Positions 26,941 to 38,660 of a DNA stretch of 64,000 nucleotides are shown here, piece after piece; positions within the stretch are counted from its first letter, which is position 1; each line of letters begins with the position of its first letter. This stretch comes from Adiantum capillus-veneris (taxonomy: Eukaryota > Streptophyta > Polypodiopsida > Polypodiales > Pteridaceae). Position numbers and translations under genes: made by a program. The notes under the pieces were generated by a model. That model had not been told where the DNA came from and searched no databases. It saw only the letters and a list, made by a program, of their open reading frames with translations. The stretch covers positions 7,615,026-7,679,025 of the forward strand of contig CM043959.1 in the NCBI GenBank assembly GCA_014529385.2, read 5' to 3'.

Positions 26941-28209
26941 ATCGGAACGGAGGGTGCCCAAAGTACATTTCGAGACATTTTCAGCCATAGCCAGAAATTG
27001 TTTGAAGCACATAAAAACTTCGGACTTCGCTTTAAGCGGAAATACCCATGCATGCCTGGAGTAATCATCAATGAAAGTCACGAAGTACAGGTAATTGCCC
27101 AAGGACGGAGTTTGCATGGGCCCACAAACATCACTATGCACAAGCTGCAACCTACATGTGGCCCGAACTGAACCATCCTTTGGAAATTTAGAACGCTGCA
27201 TCTTACCCAAAATACAGCCTTCACAAACATGTTTGACAGGTGCTTCAAGAGGCGGCAAAGAAGCAACCATATCAGATTTCTGCAAACGCAGCACACTGGC
27301 AAAATTCAGATCACCAAAACGTGCATGCCAAAGTTTTGCATCTGAAATAGCCCTTGAATCTGCAACAGCATTTGCAAAATTTTGTCCACACTTGTCATAC
27401 AAAGTGAGCTTATACAGCCCACGGCACAAAAGACCAGATACAACAATTTCATCACCAAAACTGAGATCATGAACTGTACATCTGTCATCCACAAATTTGA
27501 CTACAAGTCCAAGTCTAGCAAGTGCGGATACAGACAAGAGATTCTTCTTGATCCTAGGTACATAAAGTGCATCAACAAGTGTGAAGGAACTGCCATTAGC
27601 AGCAGTGAGCACAATCTTTCCAACTCCTTGAATTAGATAAGAGGCGTTTTTGGCACAAGTGACTGAATTCCCATGAGGGACTGACTCGAGAGAGGTAAAC
27701 AATTCACGATGTGAGGTAATGTGCTTTGTAGCACCACTGTCAAAATACCACACATGTGAATCTGCAGCAACTAACAAGCATGCATCATGGACAGCAGGAT
27801 TGTAAGTGCACTCTGCGCTAAAAGCCCATTCTGCATCAACATCAGCATTACAGTCTCCTTTCACAGAAGACTCAACAATGGCTGCATTTGTAGTGGAACC
27901 AGCATTTGCAGTGGAACCACCCTCTTTCTTCTTAGCCTCTTTGGCCTTCAACTTAGGACACGACTTGATCAAGTGATCATTGGATTTACAATAATGGCAA
28001 CGCATCTTCTTTTTGCCCTTATCACCAGAATTTCCAGACGAAGTGCTGCCAGCAGAAGCATTAGGAACAGAATTTTTGCCACTCACAGCAAAACCATAAG
28101 AAGTGGTTGCATTACTGTTACCACCCTTTCTTTGAGAAGCAATAAAATCATGTTCAACTGCACGATGCCTAGTCCTGTTTTTTCTAGAAAGTGACTCTTG
28201 CAACAACAA
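26914..28209 (-). pseudogene. Copia A gag C-terminus, protease and integrase N-terminal half
   Basis: A 431-codon frame with a CCHC zinc knuckle (CHYCKSNDHLIKSC), the protease active site WYFDSGATKHIT, the pre-integrase zinc domain (HARFGD to CEGCILGKMQ) and the first integrase acidic residues (HSDVCGPM, then LRSDRGG). A run of seven G residues near 26.93 kb puts the frame out by one compared with Copia B, which breaks integrase. The N-terminus is cut from the rest of gag by a TAA at about 28217. Confidence 0.92.
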
Positions 28210-28215
28210 TGTGCA

Positions 28216-28862
28216 TTATGCATCAAACTTGACAACTTCAGGATTTCCTTGGGTCATAAGTCTCCAAGTACTAGCAAAATTCTGGTAGGAATCAGGTAAG
28301 GCATCAAGAACAGTCTGCACAAGGGAACTGTCTGAAATGACTTCACCTACAAAAATAAGCTGCTCATTGATATCCTTGACACTAGCAAGGAAAGTGTCCA
28401 TATCATCTTCCTCATGCATAATCTTCGACTCCAGCTCTTTACGCAGCAAAGCAATTTTAGCCTCATTGCGGCTTGCATAAAGACCTGCTAAAATATCCCA
28501 AGCCTGTTTTGCAGATTTTGCTGAACGGATGTGAGGAACAATGGTGCGCTTCACAGACAACGCAATCAATGCATGAGCCTGCGCATCCTTAACATCCCAA
28601 CGAGCTTGTTCTGCCATAGGCAAAACAACTCTAACAGTTGCAATCCTTGCAGCAAGACCTGCAACATCCTCAACATCGCCTACATCCTCAGAACCAGGAC
28701 GTACATCAATGCCCTGCACAATGTTCCAGACACCCTTTGACACAAGAACATGTTGCATCATATAAGCCCACATAGGGTAGTTGTCCCCATCCAATTGTCC
28801 CCATCCAACCTGTCCTCAGCAGCAAACATCTTGAACACATCTGTGTTGTTGTTGTCAGCCAT
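28216..28862 (-). pseudogene. Copia A gag N-terminal part
   Basis: The start ATG at 28862 has a good context (ACCATGG). Early in the gene a 14-bp segment (TTGGATGGGGACAA) is tandemly duplicated near 28.79 kb, shifting the frame. After that the Copia gag frame is open (NYPMWAYMMQHVLVSKGVW, AKSAKQAWDILAGLY, DALPDSYQNFASTW) to a TAA codon. Copia B reads TTA at that place, so the stop is a point mutation in this copy. Gag forms the particle that packages element RNA. Confidence 0.9.
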
Positions 28863-29207
28863 GGTAAATGCTGCACCTGATGTGAAAACTGCCCGAAAAT
28901 AGGAGAAACGGAGCAGGAACAACCTGTGCTATATAGCACAAACCGTAGAAGACTATAAGGCACCTGTTATGCAGAAAACGGCACTGACAGAAATTTTGCA
29001 CAAAATGACGAAATAGCCTGTGCAGTACTGCCTGTAGTGGAAACGGAGGCCGAAATGAGCCCAAATCAAAATTCTGAGCAGACCAAGCTCTTTGAGCTTA
29101 CCCAAAATTTTTGTCGACCTGCGAACGCTTACCAAAGCTCACTGAAATCGGAGAAAGTGAGCAGGCGTGTGCTGGAGCAGCTGGTGACTAAGCCCGGGAG
29201 GACGTGA

Positions 29208-29222
29208 CCTGCTCTGATATCA
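29208..29222 (-). promoter_or_regulatory. Copia A primer-binding site (initiator-Met tRNA)
   Basis: The minus strand reads TGATATCAGAGCAGG just inside the 5' LTR. This matches the usual plant TGGTATCAGAGC... site for initiator-Met tRNA with one difference. Confidence 0.85.
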
Positions 29223-29224
29223 AT

Positions 29225-29451
29225 TGTTGGAATTAGGGTTGCAAAGAAACACACACAGCTTGGAGAAGATGAAGGAATCTCAAGGCACACAATAGAGAGT
29301 GTGTTACTTAGTGTGCAATGGAAAGATCGATAGCCCTAGAGTGATGGGCGTATATACAATGCACGGGGGAAAAAACCTCCTAAAGAGGGAAAAAATGCCC
29401 CGGCGGTCCTAGTGTGTTCACACACATCACTACCACATGTATATGGTAACA
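29225..29451 (-). repeat. Copia A 5' LTR
   Basis: 227 bp with TG...CA ends. It carries the element promoter, since the element reads to the left. Followed on the right by the AAAGG duplication. Confidence 0.95.
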
Positions 29452-29456
29452 AAAGG

Positions 29457-29787
29457 TCTATGCTATGATTTAAGTGGACAGCCTTCAGAAGAAGTCCTCT
29501 ACAGCTTTTACGCCAGATGTATGTTTCTGCCATCTAGCAATATGTTGGCATTTGAGGAGGCATTCTATACAGGTTTCTTCACATGGCGGATGAAGATATT
29601 TGGGTCAGTGATCAGTTACCTTACATCAAGGTTTGTTGGCTATTCAGCCATTGAACTTAAAAACAACATCACCATGCAGTTTTTACAAGTTCCTGACAAA
29701 GAAAGACGAATCAGATATGAAAGAGTCCTACATGCGCTTAAAGACCACCTCACCAGTCGTCAACCCAAAGACTACTTCAATCCATGA
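29457..29787 (+). pseudogene. G1 downstream ORF, C-terminal part after the Copia A insertion
   Basis: Resumes the frame interrupted at 24255: LCYDLSGQPSEEVLYSFYAR, YTGFFTWRMKIFG, then a basic end KERRIRYERVLHALKDHL and a TGA stop. No family recognised. From 29635 onward the sequence is the first of the eight tandem units. In unit 1 the coding frame is open; in the others a C-to-T change creates a TAA. Confidence 0.55.
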
Positions 29788-32700
29788 AGCTATGTCACAG
29801 TCGAGGGGGAAATGTTAACAGCAAGCTAAGTCGGATAACATTTTTAGGAGCTTTTATTATAAAAACACTTATTATTTTGATAAATTGGGAATGTTGTAAC
29901 TCCTACTTTCTAGATAAACAGTGTAATTGATGAGCCAGGTCTACAAGCTTCTAGATTGTATCAACCTATCTTTAGTTAAAACTCCCACATTATTCGTTTT
30001 GACCACAGAAACCTTGGCTACGGTATAAAAGCCAGTTTTTGTAAGTATTTAGCAAGTTTTTGGATATTAGAACACGGCATGAGCTAACGCACTCACTTCT
30101 CTCCTTCTCGCTCTTCCTACTCCCTTTTCGGTTGTCACATTACAGTGCTATCTGTTGCGTTGCAACCGCATGTGAGAGCTCTACGCGTTGACGTAAACAT
30201 TTCATGGTAATCCGTAGCCTTTTGCATCACCGACCCGCGGACTAATTTCATCATAAGTAGGAATTTAAGTTGGCTATTCAGCCATTGAACTTAAAAACAA
30301 CATCACCATGCAGTTTTTATAAGTTCCTGACAAAGAAAGACGAATCAGATATGAAAGAGTCCTACATGCGCTTAAAGACCACCTCGCCAGTCGTCAACCC
30401 AAAGACTACTTCAATCCATGAAGCTATGTCACAGTCGAGGGGGAAATGTTAACAGCAAGCTAAGTCGGATAACATTTTTAGGAGCTTTTATTATAAAAAC
30501 ACTTATTATTTTGATAAATTGGGAATGTTGTAACTCCTACTTTCTAGATAAACAGTGTAATTGATGAGCCAGGTCTACAAGCTTCTAGATTGTATCAACC
30601 TATCTTTAGTTAAAACTCCCACATTATTCGTTTTGACCACAGAAACCTTGGCTACGGTATAAAAGCCAGTTTTTGTAAGTATTTAGCAAGTTTTTGGATA
30701 TTAGAACACGGCATGAGCTAACGCACTCACTTCTCTCCTTCTCGCTCTTCCTACTCCCTTTTCGGTTGTCACATTACAGTGCTATCTGTTGCGTTGCAAC
30801 CGCATGTGAGAGCTCTACGCGTTGACGTAAACATTTCATGGTAATCCGTAGCCTTTTGCATCACCGACCCGCGGACTAATTTCATCATAAGTAGGAATTT
30901 AAGTTGGCTATTCAGCCATTGAACTTAAAAACAACATCACCATGCAGTTTTTATAAGTTCCTGACAAAGAAAGACGAATCAGATATGAAAGAGTCCTACA
31001 TGCGCTTAAAGACCACCTCGCCAGTCGTCAACCCAAAGACTACTTCAATCCATGAAGCTATGTCACAGTCGAGGGGGAAATGTTAACAGCAAGCTAAGTC
31101 GGATAACATTTTTAGGAGCTTTTATTATAAAAACACTTATTATTTTGATAAATTGGGAATGTTGTAACTCCTACTTTCTAGATAAACAGTGTAATTGATG
31201 AGCCAGGTCTACAAGCTTCTAGATTGTATCAACCTATCTTTAGTTAAAACTCCCACATTATTCGTTTTGACAACAGAAACCTTGGCTACGGTATAAAAGC
31301 CATTTTTTGTAAGTATTTAGCAAGTTTTTGGATATTAGAACACGGCATGAGCTAACGCACTCACTTCTCTCCTTCTCGCTCTTCCTACTCCCTTTTCGGT
31401 TGTCACATTACAGTGCTATCTGTTGCGTTGCAACCGCATGTGAGAGCTCTACGCGTTGACGTAAACATTTCATGGTAATCCGTAGCCTTTTGCATCACCG
31501 ACCCGCGGACTAATTTCATCATAAGTAGGAATTTAAGTTGGCTATTCAGCCATTGAACTTAAAAACAACATCACCATGCAGTTTTTATAAGTTCCTGACA
31601 AAGAAAGACGAATCAGATATGAAAGAGTCCTACATGCGCTTAAAGACCACCTCGCCAGTCGTCAACCCAAAGACTACTTCAATCCATGAAGCTATGTCAC
31701 AGTCAAGGGGGAAATGTTAACAGCAAGCTAAGTCGGATAACATTTTTAGGAGCTTTTATTATAAAAACACTTATTATTTTGATAAATTGGGAATGTTGTA
31801 ACTCCTACTTTCTAGATAAACAGTGTAATTGATGAGCCAGGTCTACAAGCTTCTAGATTGTATCAACCTATCTTTAGTTAAAACTCCCACATTATTCGTT
31901 TTGACCACAGAAACCTTGGCTACGGTATAAAAGCCAGTTTTTGTAAGTATTTAGCAAGTTTTTGGATATTAGAACACGGCATGAGCTAACGCACTCACTT
32001 CTCTCCTTCTCGCTCTTCCTACTCCCTTTTCGGTTGTCACATTACAGTGCTATCTGTTGCGTTGCAACCGCATGTGAGAGCTCTACGCGTTGACGTAAAC
32101 ATTTCATGGTAATCCGTAGCCTTTTGCATCACCGACCCGCGGACTAATTTCATCATAAGTAGGAATTTAAGTTGGCTATTCAGCCATTGAACTTAAAAAC
32201 AACATCACCATGCAGTTTTTATAAGTTCCTGACAAAGAAAGACGAATCAGATATGAAAGAGTCCTACATGCGCTTAAAGACCACCTCGCCAGTCGTCAAC
32301 CCAAAGACTACTTCAATCCATGAAGCTATGTCACAGTCGAGGGGGAAATGTTAACAGCAAGCTAAGTCGGATAACATTTTTAGGAGCTTTTATTAAAAAA
32401 ACACTTATTATTTTGATAAATTGGGAATGTTGTAACTCCTACTTTCTAGATAAACAGTGTAATTGATGAGCCAGGTCTACAAGCTTCTAGATTGTATCAA
32501 CCTATCTTTAGTTAAAACTCCCACATTATTCGTTTTGACCACAGAAACCTTGGCTACGGTATAAAAGCCAGTTTTTGTAAGTATTTAGCAAGTTTTTGGA
32601 TATTAGAACACGGCATGAGCTAACGCACTCACTTCTCTCCTTCTCGCTCTTCCTACTCCCTTTTCGGTTGTCACATTACAGTGCTATCTGTTGCGTTGCA

Positions 32701-34706
32701 ACCGCATGTGAGAGCTCTACGCGTTGACGTAAACATTTCATGGTAATCCGTAGCCTTTTGCATCACCGACCCGCGGACTAATTTCATCATAAGTAGGAAT
32801 TTAAGTTGGCTATTCAGCCATTGAACTTAAAAACAACATCACCATGCAGTTTTTATAAGTTCCTGACAAAGAAAGACGAATCAGATATGAAAGAGTCCTA
32901 CATGCGCTTAAAGACCACCTCACCAGTCGTCAACCCAAAGACTACTTCAATCCATGAAGCTATGTCACAGTCGAGGGGGAAATGTTAACAGCAAGCTAAG
33001 TCGGATAACATTTTTAGGAGCTTTTATTATAAAAACACTTATTATTTTGATAAATTGGGAATGTTGTAACTCCTACTTTCTAGATAAACAGTGTAATTGA
33101 TGAGCCAGGTCTACAAGCTTCTAGATTGTATCAACCTATCTTTAGTTAAAACTCCCACATTATTCGTTTTGACCACAGAAACCTTGGCTACGGTATAAAA
33201 GCCAGTTTTTGTAAGTATTTAGCAAGTTTTTGGATATTAGAACACGGCATGAGCTAACGCACTCACTTCTCTCCTTCTCGCTCTTCCTACTCCCTTTTCG
33301 GTTGTCACATTACAGTGCTATCTGTTGCGTTGCAACCGCATGTGAGAGCTCTACGCGTTGACGTAAACATTTCATGGTAATCCGTAGCCTTTTGCATCAC
33401 CGACCCGCGGACTAATTTCATCATAAGTAGGAATTTAAGTTGGCTATTCAGCCATTGAACTTAAAAACAACATCACCATGCAGTTTTTATAAGTTCCTGA
33501 CAAAGAAAGACGAATCAGATATGAAAGAGTCCTACATGCGCTTAAAGACCACCTCGCCAGTCGTCAACCCAAAGACTACTTCAATCCATGAAGCTATGTC
33601 ACAGTCGAGGGGGAAATGTTAACAGCAAGCTAAGTCGGATAACATTTTTAGGAGCTTTTATTATAAAAACACTTATTATTTTGATAAATTGGGAATGTTG
33701 TAACTCCTACTTTCTAGATAAACAGTGTAATTGATGAGCCAGGTCTACAAGCTTCTAGATTGTATCAACCTATCTTTAGTTAAAACTCCCACATTATTCG
33801 TTTTGACCACAGAAACCTTGGCTACGGTATAAAAGCCAGTTTTTGTAAGTATTTAGCAAGTTTTTGGATATTAGAACACGGCATGAGCTAACGCACTCAC
33901 TTCTCTCCTTCTCGCTCTTCCTACTCCCTTTTCGGTTGTCACATTACAGTGCTATCTGTTGCGTTGCAACCGCATGTGAGAGCTCTACGCGTTGACGTAA
34001 ACATTTCATGGTAATCCGTAGCCTTTTGCATCACCGACCCGCGGACTAATTTCATCATAAGTAGGAATTTAAGTTGGCTATTCAGCCATTGAACTTAAAA
34101 ACAACATCACCATGCAGTTTTTATAAGTTCCTGACAAAGAAAAACGAATCAGATATGAAAGAGTCCTACATGCGCTTAAAGACCACCTCGCCAGTCGTCA
34201 ACCCAAAGACTACTTCAATCCATGAAGCTATGTCACAGTCGAGGGGGAAATGTTAACAGCAAGCTAAGTCGGATAACATTTTTAGGAGCTTTTATTATAA
34301 AAACACTTATTATTTTGATAAATTGGGAATGTTGTAACTCCTACTTTCTAGATAAACAGTGTAATTGATGAGCCAGGTCTACAAGCTTCTAGATTGTATC
34401 AACCTATCTTTAGTTAAAACTCCCACATTATTCGTTTTGACCACAGAAACCTTGGCTACGGTATAAAAGCCAGTTTTTGTAAGTATTTAGCAAGTTTTTG
34501 GATATTATAACACGGCATGAGCTAACGCACTCACTTCTCTCCTTCTCGCTCTTCCTACTCCCTTTTCGGTTGTCACATTACAGTGCTATCTGTTGCGTTG
34601 CAACCGCATGTGAGAGCTCTACGCGTTGACGTAAACATTTCATGGTAATCCGTAGCCTTTTGCATCACCGACCCGCGGACTAATTTCATCATAAGTAGGA
34701 ATTTAA
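29635..34706 (+). repeat. Eight-unit 634-bp tandem array of the G1 3' end
   Basis: Unit starts at 29635, 30269, 30903, 31537, 32171, 32805, 33439 and 34073, each exactly 634 bp apart. A unit holds 178 bp of the internal 3' end, including the polypurine tract TCGAGGGGGAAA, plus the first 456 bp of the LTR. Units differ by only a few private substitutions. The junction AATTTAA-GTT-GGCTATT has a 3-bp GTT shared by the LTR and internal breakpoints, suggesting microhomology-mediated duplication followed by unequal exchange. Each unit has a TATAAAAG box (first at 30024). The 60-codon ORF repeated in each unit is not the element's frame and is an artefact. Confidence 0.97.
30024..30030 (+). promoter_or_regulatory. 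TATA box in LTR unit, repeated every 634 bp
   Basis: TATAAAA within GGTATAAAAGCC; it recurs in all eight LTR copies and, as TATAAAAA, in the 5' LTR. A plausible core promoter; transcription itself cannot be seen here. Confidence 0.5.
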
Positions 34707-35009
34707 GTTAGAAAATCATGGAATAAGTATAGGCGGGGTATTGGGGCATCATTGCTAAGCATTTAGATGCATTCTGGGTTGAAAATGACTAGGTCAAAAA
34801 CTACTATTAATAATCGTGATTTTTGCACTTGACCTAAAGTAAGATTTGAGACCATAAGCATGTGTGCTTAAGTCTTATATACATGCCCTAGAAGTTTCGT
34901 AACGTTTGGATGTCATTTGATGCTGTAACGATTATGATATGTTCGCCGATTAGTGACTAGCTTTTGGTGATTTCAGTCATTTGAGTGTAGCTTGAGTTAG
35001 ATGCGAGTT
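34251..35009 (+). repeat. G1 3' LTR (full length)
   Basis: The last LTR copy, which continues past the array breakpoint through the remaining about 300 bp that match the 5' LTR, ending near GATGCGAGTT. Confidence 0.82.
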
Positions 35010-36150
35010 GTCTGTTGTTTTCCGAGATATGGACAACCTCTTGTAGCCTCTATGCACTAGTCAAGTCAGCTTCGTTCGATTGATTGACAATTATATTCGT
35101 GGTTCTTGCTATGTCTGCAATAAAATAGGAGTGAGGTTAGAAACCCGTCCCACACTAATTCCTACCCCTTGTTTTGCAGGTTGATTCTCGAATCCCCTCC
35201 TCCTCCCCCCAGAGTTCTCCGATGAAAAAATCTCTCCTAACCACAAACCCCCCCTTTCTTTTTGGATCATACGTTCCAAATTTTGTCTCTTTAAATTGTA
35301 CTCCTTGAACACCATTTTTTGAATCAGCCTATTCCTCCTTGCTCATAAAGCTCTCTAATCCCCCCACCTCGCCCATGAATGTACACCATGATCTCCTTAT
35401 GGAATCTCTACCCAGTCTTGGATCACAAAACCTCTTTTGGAATCAAACACCTCTTTTTTAATTAACACCACACTTCGTGTTATTCTTGACCCCCTCCCTA
35501 CCCTCTCTCCCCTCCTTTTTTTCTAATCAAACTCCCTAAATATGACTCCTCCAATACACTTTTTTGCTAATCAAAGGCCTCTCATTATGACTCCTCCGAT
35601 ACACCTTTGCTAGATATGACTCCCCCATTTTACCATACAATATTTTAGGCCCCAACATTTTACCAATCAATATTTTAGGCTCCAACATTTTTTACATAAA
35701 GATTCCCACTCTCACTTCAACCACCCCTCAATAAGAAGTCAATGAAGACTTCCCTCGCTAATAAGTTGATGAATACTTTTTTACTCTCTTCTCACCTATG
35801 TTGCTACCCCTTACTCTTCACCGTTGGTAGACTCTACACCACCCTCTTCCGTTAGTTAGGTAGGCAACTCCCTAAATAAACACCTTCAAGTACATCCCCT
35901 TTAATTAAAACCCTCCTTCTTCACCCCCCACCACCCCCACCCCCACATCCTCCTATATAAGAACATCCCTCCCCTCTAGCCCATTCTTAATCTTCCTACT
36001 ACTACCACTGATGAGCTTCTCAAGGAGCGAAACGTGTTTTGTACATCCCATAGCCCACCTCCACCTCCCTTCCATGTGCTCTGGAACAAAGTGCTTCGCA
36101 CGCTTGAATATTGTTATTTTTCAAGGTCATACTATTTTCCTTAGCATTGA
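35010..36150. other. No recognisable gene
   Basis: Pyrimidine-rich, stop-rich sequence with many CTCCTTC-like words. No ORF of note. Confidence 0.5.
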
Positions 36151-36162
36151 CCTCAGTACATT

Positions 36163-38660
36163 TTGAAGATGTCGAAGACTGGTAGAACCTTGAGGTGGTT
36201 GTGTCCATCATATTGGAGTGGACATTGGCAATGCTTAAGGGATATTATTTTCCCAAAGCCTTTTCCCTGTGGAGAGGGTGAAGAAGCTCTTGCGGTGTAT
36301 TGGAACATCAAAGAAGCAAATGTTGAACCTGATAAAATTGCATTGTTATACATCATATATGCTTGTGGCAATGAAGGGTCTCCTATCATGGCCAGAAGAA
36401 TGCACAAGTTTGACGTCAATGTTGGGAACACACTTTTCGCTGCGTTTGCCAGGTTTTGGAGTGTACCAGATGCTCTCCTTATCTATAACAGAATAGTGAC
36501 ATGGAGGTAGCAAGCTTTGCAGACCACGAGATGGACGTCAAGCCATTGTTTTATACCCCCTTTGCTCGTTTTTTGGTAGGTACCCTTATTGCATGTGAAC
36601 TACTCCTTTTATAGAGCTCGAGACACTTGCCCTTGCATTGCATGTGGAACTGCCCCTTAGGGGTGTGACTTCTCTCTCTCTCTCAACTGCCACGGGATAG
36701 CCCCCCAAGCACTAGCGATATCGCTAGTGGGGGCTTCCCCTTTTCTCTCAAAAAATGGGACCCGTAGGCGGGCATGTGGGAACCACCCCTTGGTGGGCGT
36801 AGCTGCCACGTAATCACCTGCTGACTCAAGCCACCGATGGGCGTCACCGAAGGCCGCCGCGCACAACCTCGCATCGCCATCGCCATCGCCAACCAAAATG
36901 GCCACCAATTCCCAATGGGCCACTGCGCACAGCGCCGAGGAAGCCACGCCATAGGCAGGCGCAAGGGGAGCACTCATTCCCTATGACATCCAAAAGAGGG
37001 CTCACGTTTCACCTTAAGTACCCAAAATCCGACTGCCCTTGCCTGCATGTGGGATTATCCCTAGGCAACGTGGCCTCATCCCATCACTTGCACCCTTATG
37101 GACCTCCCAAAAACATCATCACCCTCCAAAAAAAACCAACTTTTCTACATGATTTCAACCCTTCATCTTTCCCTGCTCAGTGAATAGATAGTCGAGCCAT
37201 CAAAACTTACTAGAAGCCTTCATCCCAAGCTTCGACTCCACCTGCACTGCCCGCTTTTCCACTTATGCATGATCTTGAGCGACGAGTACCAAAATTGAAA
37301 AAAAAAACATCTGGCGTCACTTTATCGCAATTGCCCCCCAACTTCCAACTGCTATAACCTTCTAATCCGAGCTCCGTTTGGCAAATAGTGACTTCTTCTC
37401 AACTCCATATGAAGTTCTCTACCTTTTCAAACCTGGTCGAACCCAAAATGATGCTCGATGGCTCGATTCCCAATGCACTAATGCGGGCACATAACCGGCC
37501 CCCATCAAAACTTCAAATGGTCATAACCTGCAATCCATAGGTCCGATCTGCAATCCAAAAATATGGGTATGCTCCATAAATCAAGCACTACGCGTCTATA
37601 CATTGACATCCACTTGGGCCACATGTCCCCAGCTGCCCTGTCTGTCGAGGATCTGCAATGCACTGCAACTTCATCAATAAAACCCCAGCTATAACCATTT
37701 CAAGAATACTCTCATTTAGCATTAACAAGAAAACTTTTGGCCCTTTTTAGTCGCATTTGGCATACGTTTAGCTTAAAGTTGGCTTGTTATCAAGCCCTGA
37801 CCACTGATCACTAAATACATAGCCTTCAAAGAAGCTTATTTTGCCTCCTTCTACTCATTTTCTCTCCATGGAAGCGGAGCTGCACGACAGCGTTGTGTGG
37901 CTGCGTTGGTCGAAAATGCCGTAAGCTGTGAAGAAGGTAGCCGCCCACAAGTAGCCATCTCACGCTTGTCCATTGGACGTGTGTGAGAGGGCCTTAAATA
38001 GCAAACAAAAACGTTACATGAAAGCTTTTTCTTTTTTTACTTGGTGAGCCCAAGGATCTTTTTTCAATTAAGGCAACCTGCAAGCATATCACAATCAAGA
38101 CGAGAAGAGACTGTGATTTTTTTATGTTTCTTAAAGTCTTTAAAAAGGCTAATGAGCAGCAGGATATTAGGGGCCATCGAGTAGCCCGTAGAAGGGGGAA
38201 GTCGAATTGGAGAAGACATAGTAGCGGCTACAAGTGGACACACAGAAGCGACTATACAAAAGAGCAGCGAGGGCTTTTGGAAGCCTAGCAAGAGCATGTA
38301 GCTTTATGCAAGAGCCTCATATGGGTGACAAAATTCACATGGAGAAACATGTTGTGCATGGCAATGCTTTGGTTGACATGTATATCAAAATGAGCTGCCA
38401 ATACAAAAGCACATAAAGTTGTTGATGAGAACGTGTTAGTTGCAGGATATGTCGAACATGGTTGTGGGAAGAAAGATTTGTGCTATTTTTAACATAATAA
38501 AAAGGAAAGATTTTTTGCCAAATGCAATCACCTATTCTTGAAGCTTGAACTTGAAGCTTGAAGGAATGTGGCATGCGAAAACCTTACATGGATGACGAGA
38601 TACTTGATGCGATGGACAAAATTTAGATGAGATTCTTAGTCAGGAGCTGTTGACAGTGCC
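36163..38660 (+). pseudogene. Pentatricopeptide-repeat (PPR) gene remnants
   Basis: Two fragments share PPR features. At 36290-36505 a frame reads ALAVYWNIKEANVEPDKIAL, ACGNEG and NTLFAAFARFWSVPDALLIY, matching consecutive PLS-type repeats. At 38.32-38.62 kb KIHMEKHVVHGNALVDMYIK is followed, in other frames, by LVAGYVEHG and the hallmark PNAITYS. Plant PPR proteins bind organelle RNA by 31-36-residue helical repeats. Stops and frame changes, and a 1.7-kb stretch between the fragments with no PPR signal, show a dead and interrupted copy. No start, targeting peptide or E/DYW end was found. Confidence 0.6.

Larger units (their letters stand above)
24261..29451 (-). mobile_element. Copia A, complete Ty1/Copia element nested in G1
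   Basis: Flanked by 227-bp LTRs (24261-24487 and 29225-29451) that differ at about five positions, and by a perfect AAAGG duplication. The element is on the minus strand, with tRNA primer site, gag, protease, integrase, reverse transcriptase, RNase H and polypurine tract in Copia order. Removing it restores the continuity of the G1 ORF across AAAGG, so it is younger than G1. At least four disabling mutations are visible (listed with the coding parts), so this copy is not autonomous as it stands. Confidence 0.95.
15625..35009 (+). mobile_element. Ty3/Gypsy-type LTR element G1, carrying a nested Copia and an amplified 3' end
   Basis: Bounded by direct repeats 15625-16387 and 34251-35009 (763 and 759 bp), which are collinear to the last bases. 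Subtracting the nested Copia (5.2 kb) and seven extra 634-bp units (4.4 kb) leaves an element of about 9.8 kb. Coding order on + is integrase, retropepsin-like ORF, AT-rich spacer, coiled-coil ORF, polypurine tract, LTR. No gag, reverse transcriptase or RNase H was found between the 5' LTR and the integrase, so the internal region appears deleted or rearranged. The ends do not show a clean TG...CA pair at the 3' side and no target duplication was found. Confidence 0.75.

Noticed and set aside
30270-34256. Seven identical 60-codon ORFs, one per 634-bp unit, which could be taken for a gene family
   Set aside because: They are in a different frame from the element's ORF and exist only because the unit is repeated.
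29635-34706. CRISPR-like regular repeats
   Set aside because: Units are 634 bp with no unique spacers and consist of LTR sequence; the genome is eukaryotic.
15620-35014. Target duplication for G1
   Set aside because: The bases left of 15625 (CTAAC) do not match those right of 35009; none could be supported.
36657-36977. Ala- and Gly-rich ORFs on the minus strand
   Set aside because: The segment is GC-rich, so stops are rare by composition; two overlapping frames are equally open.
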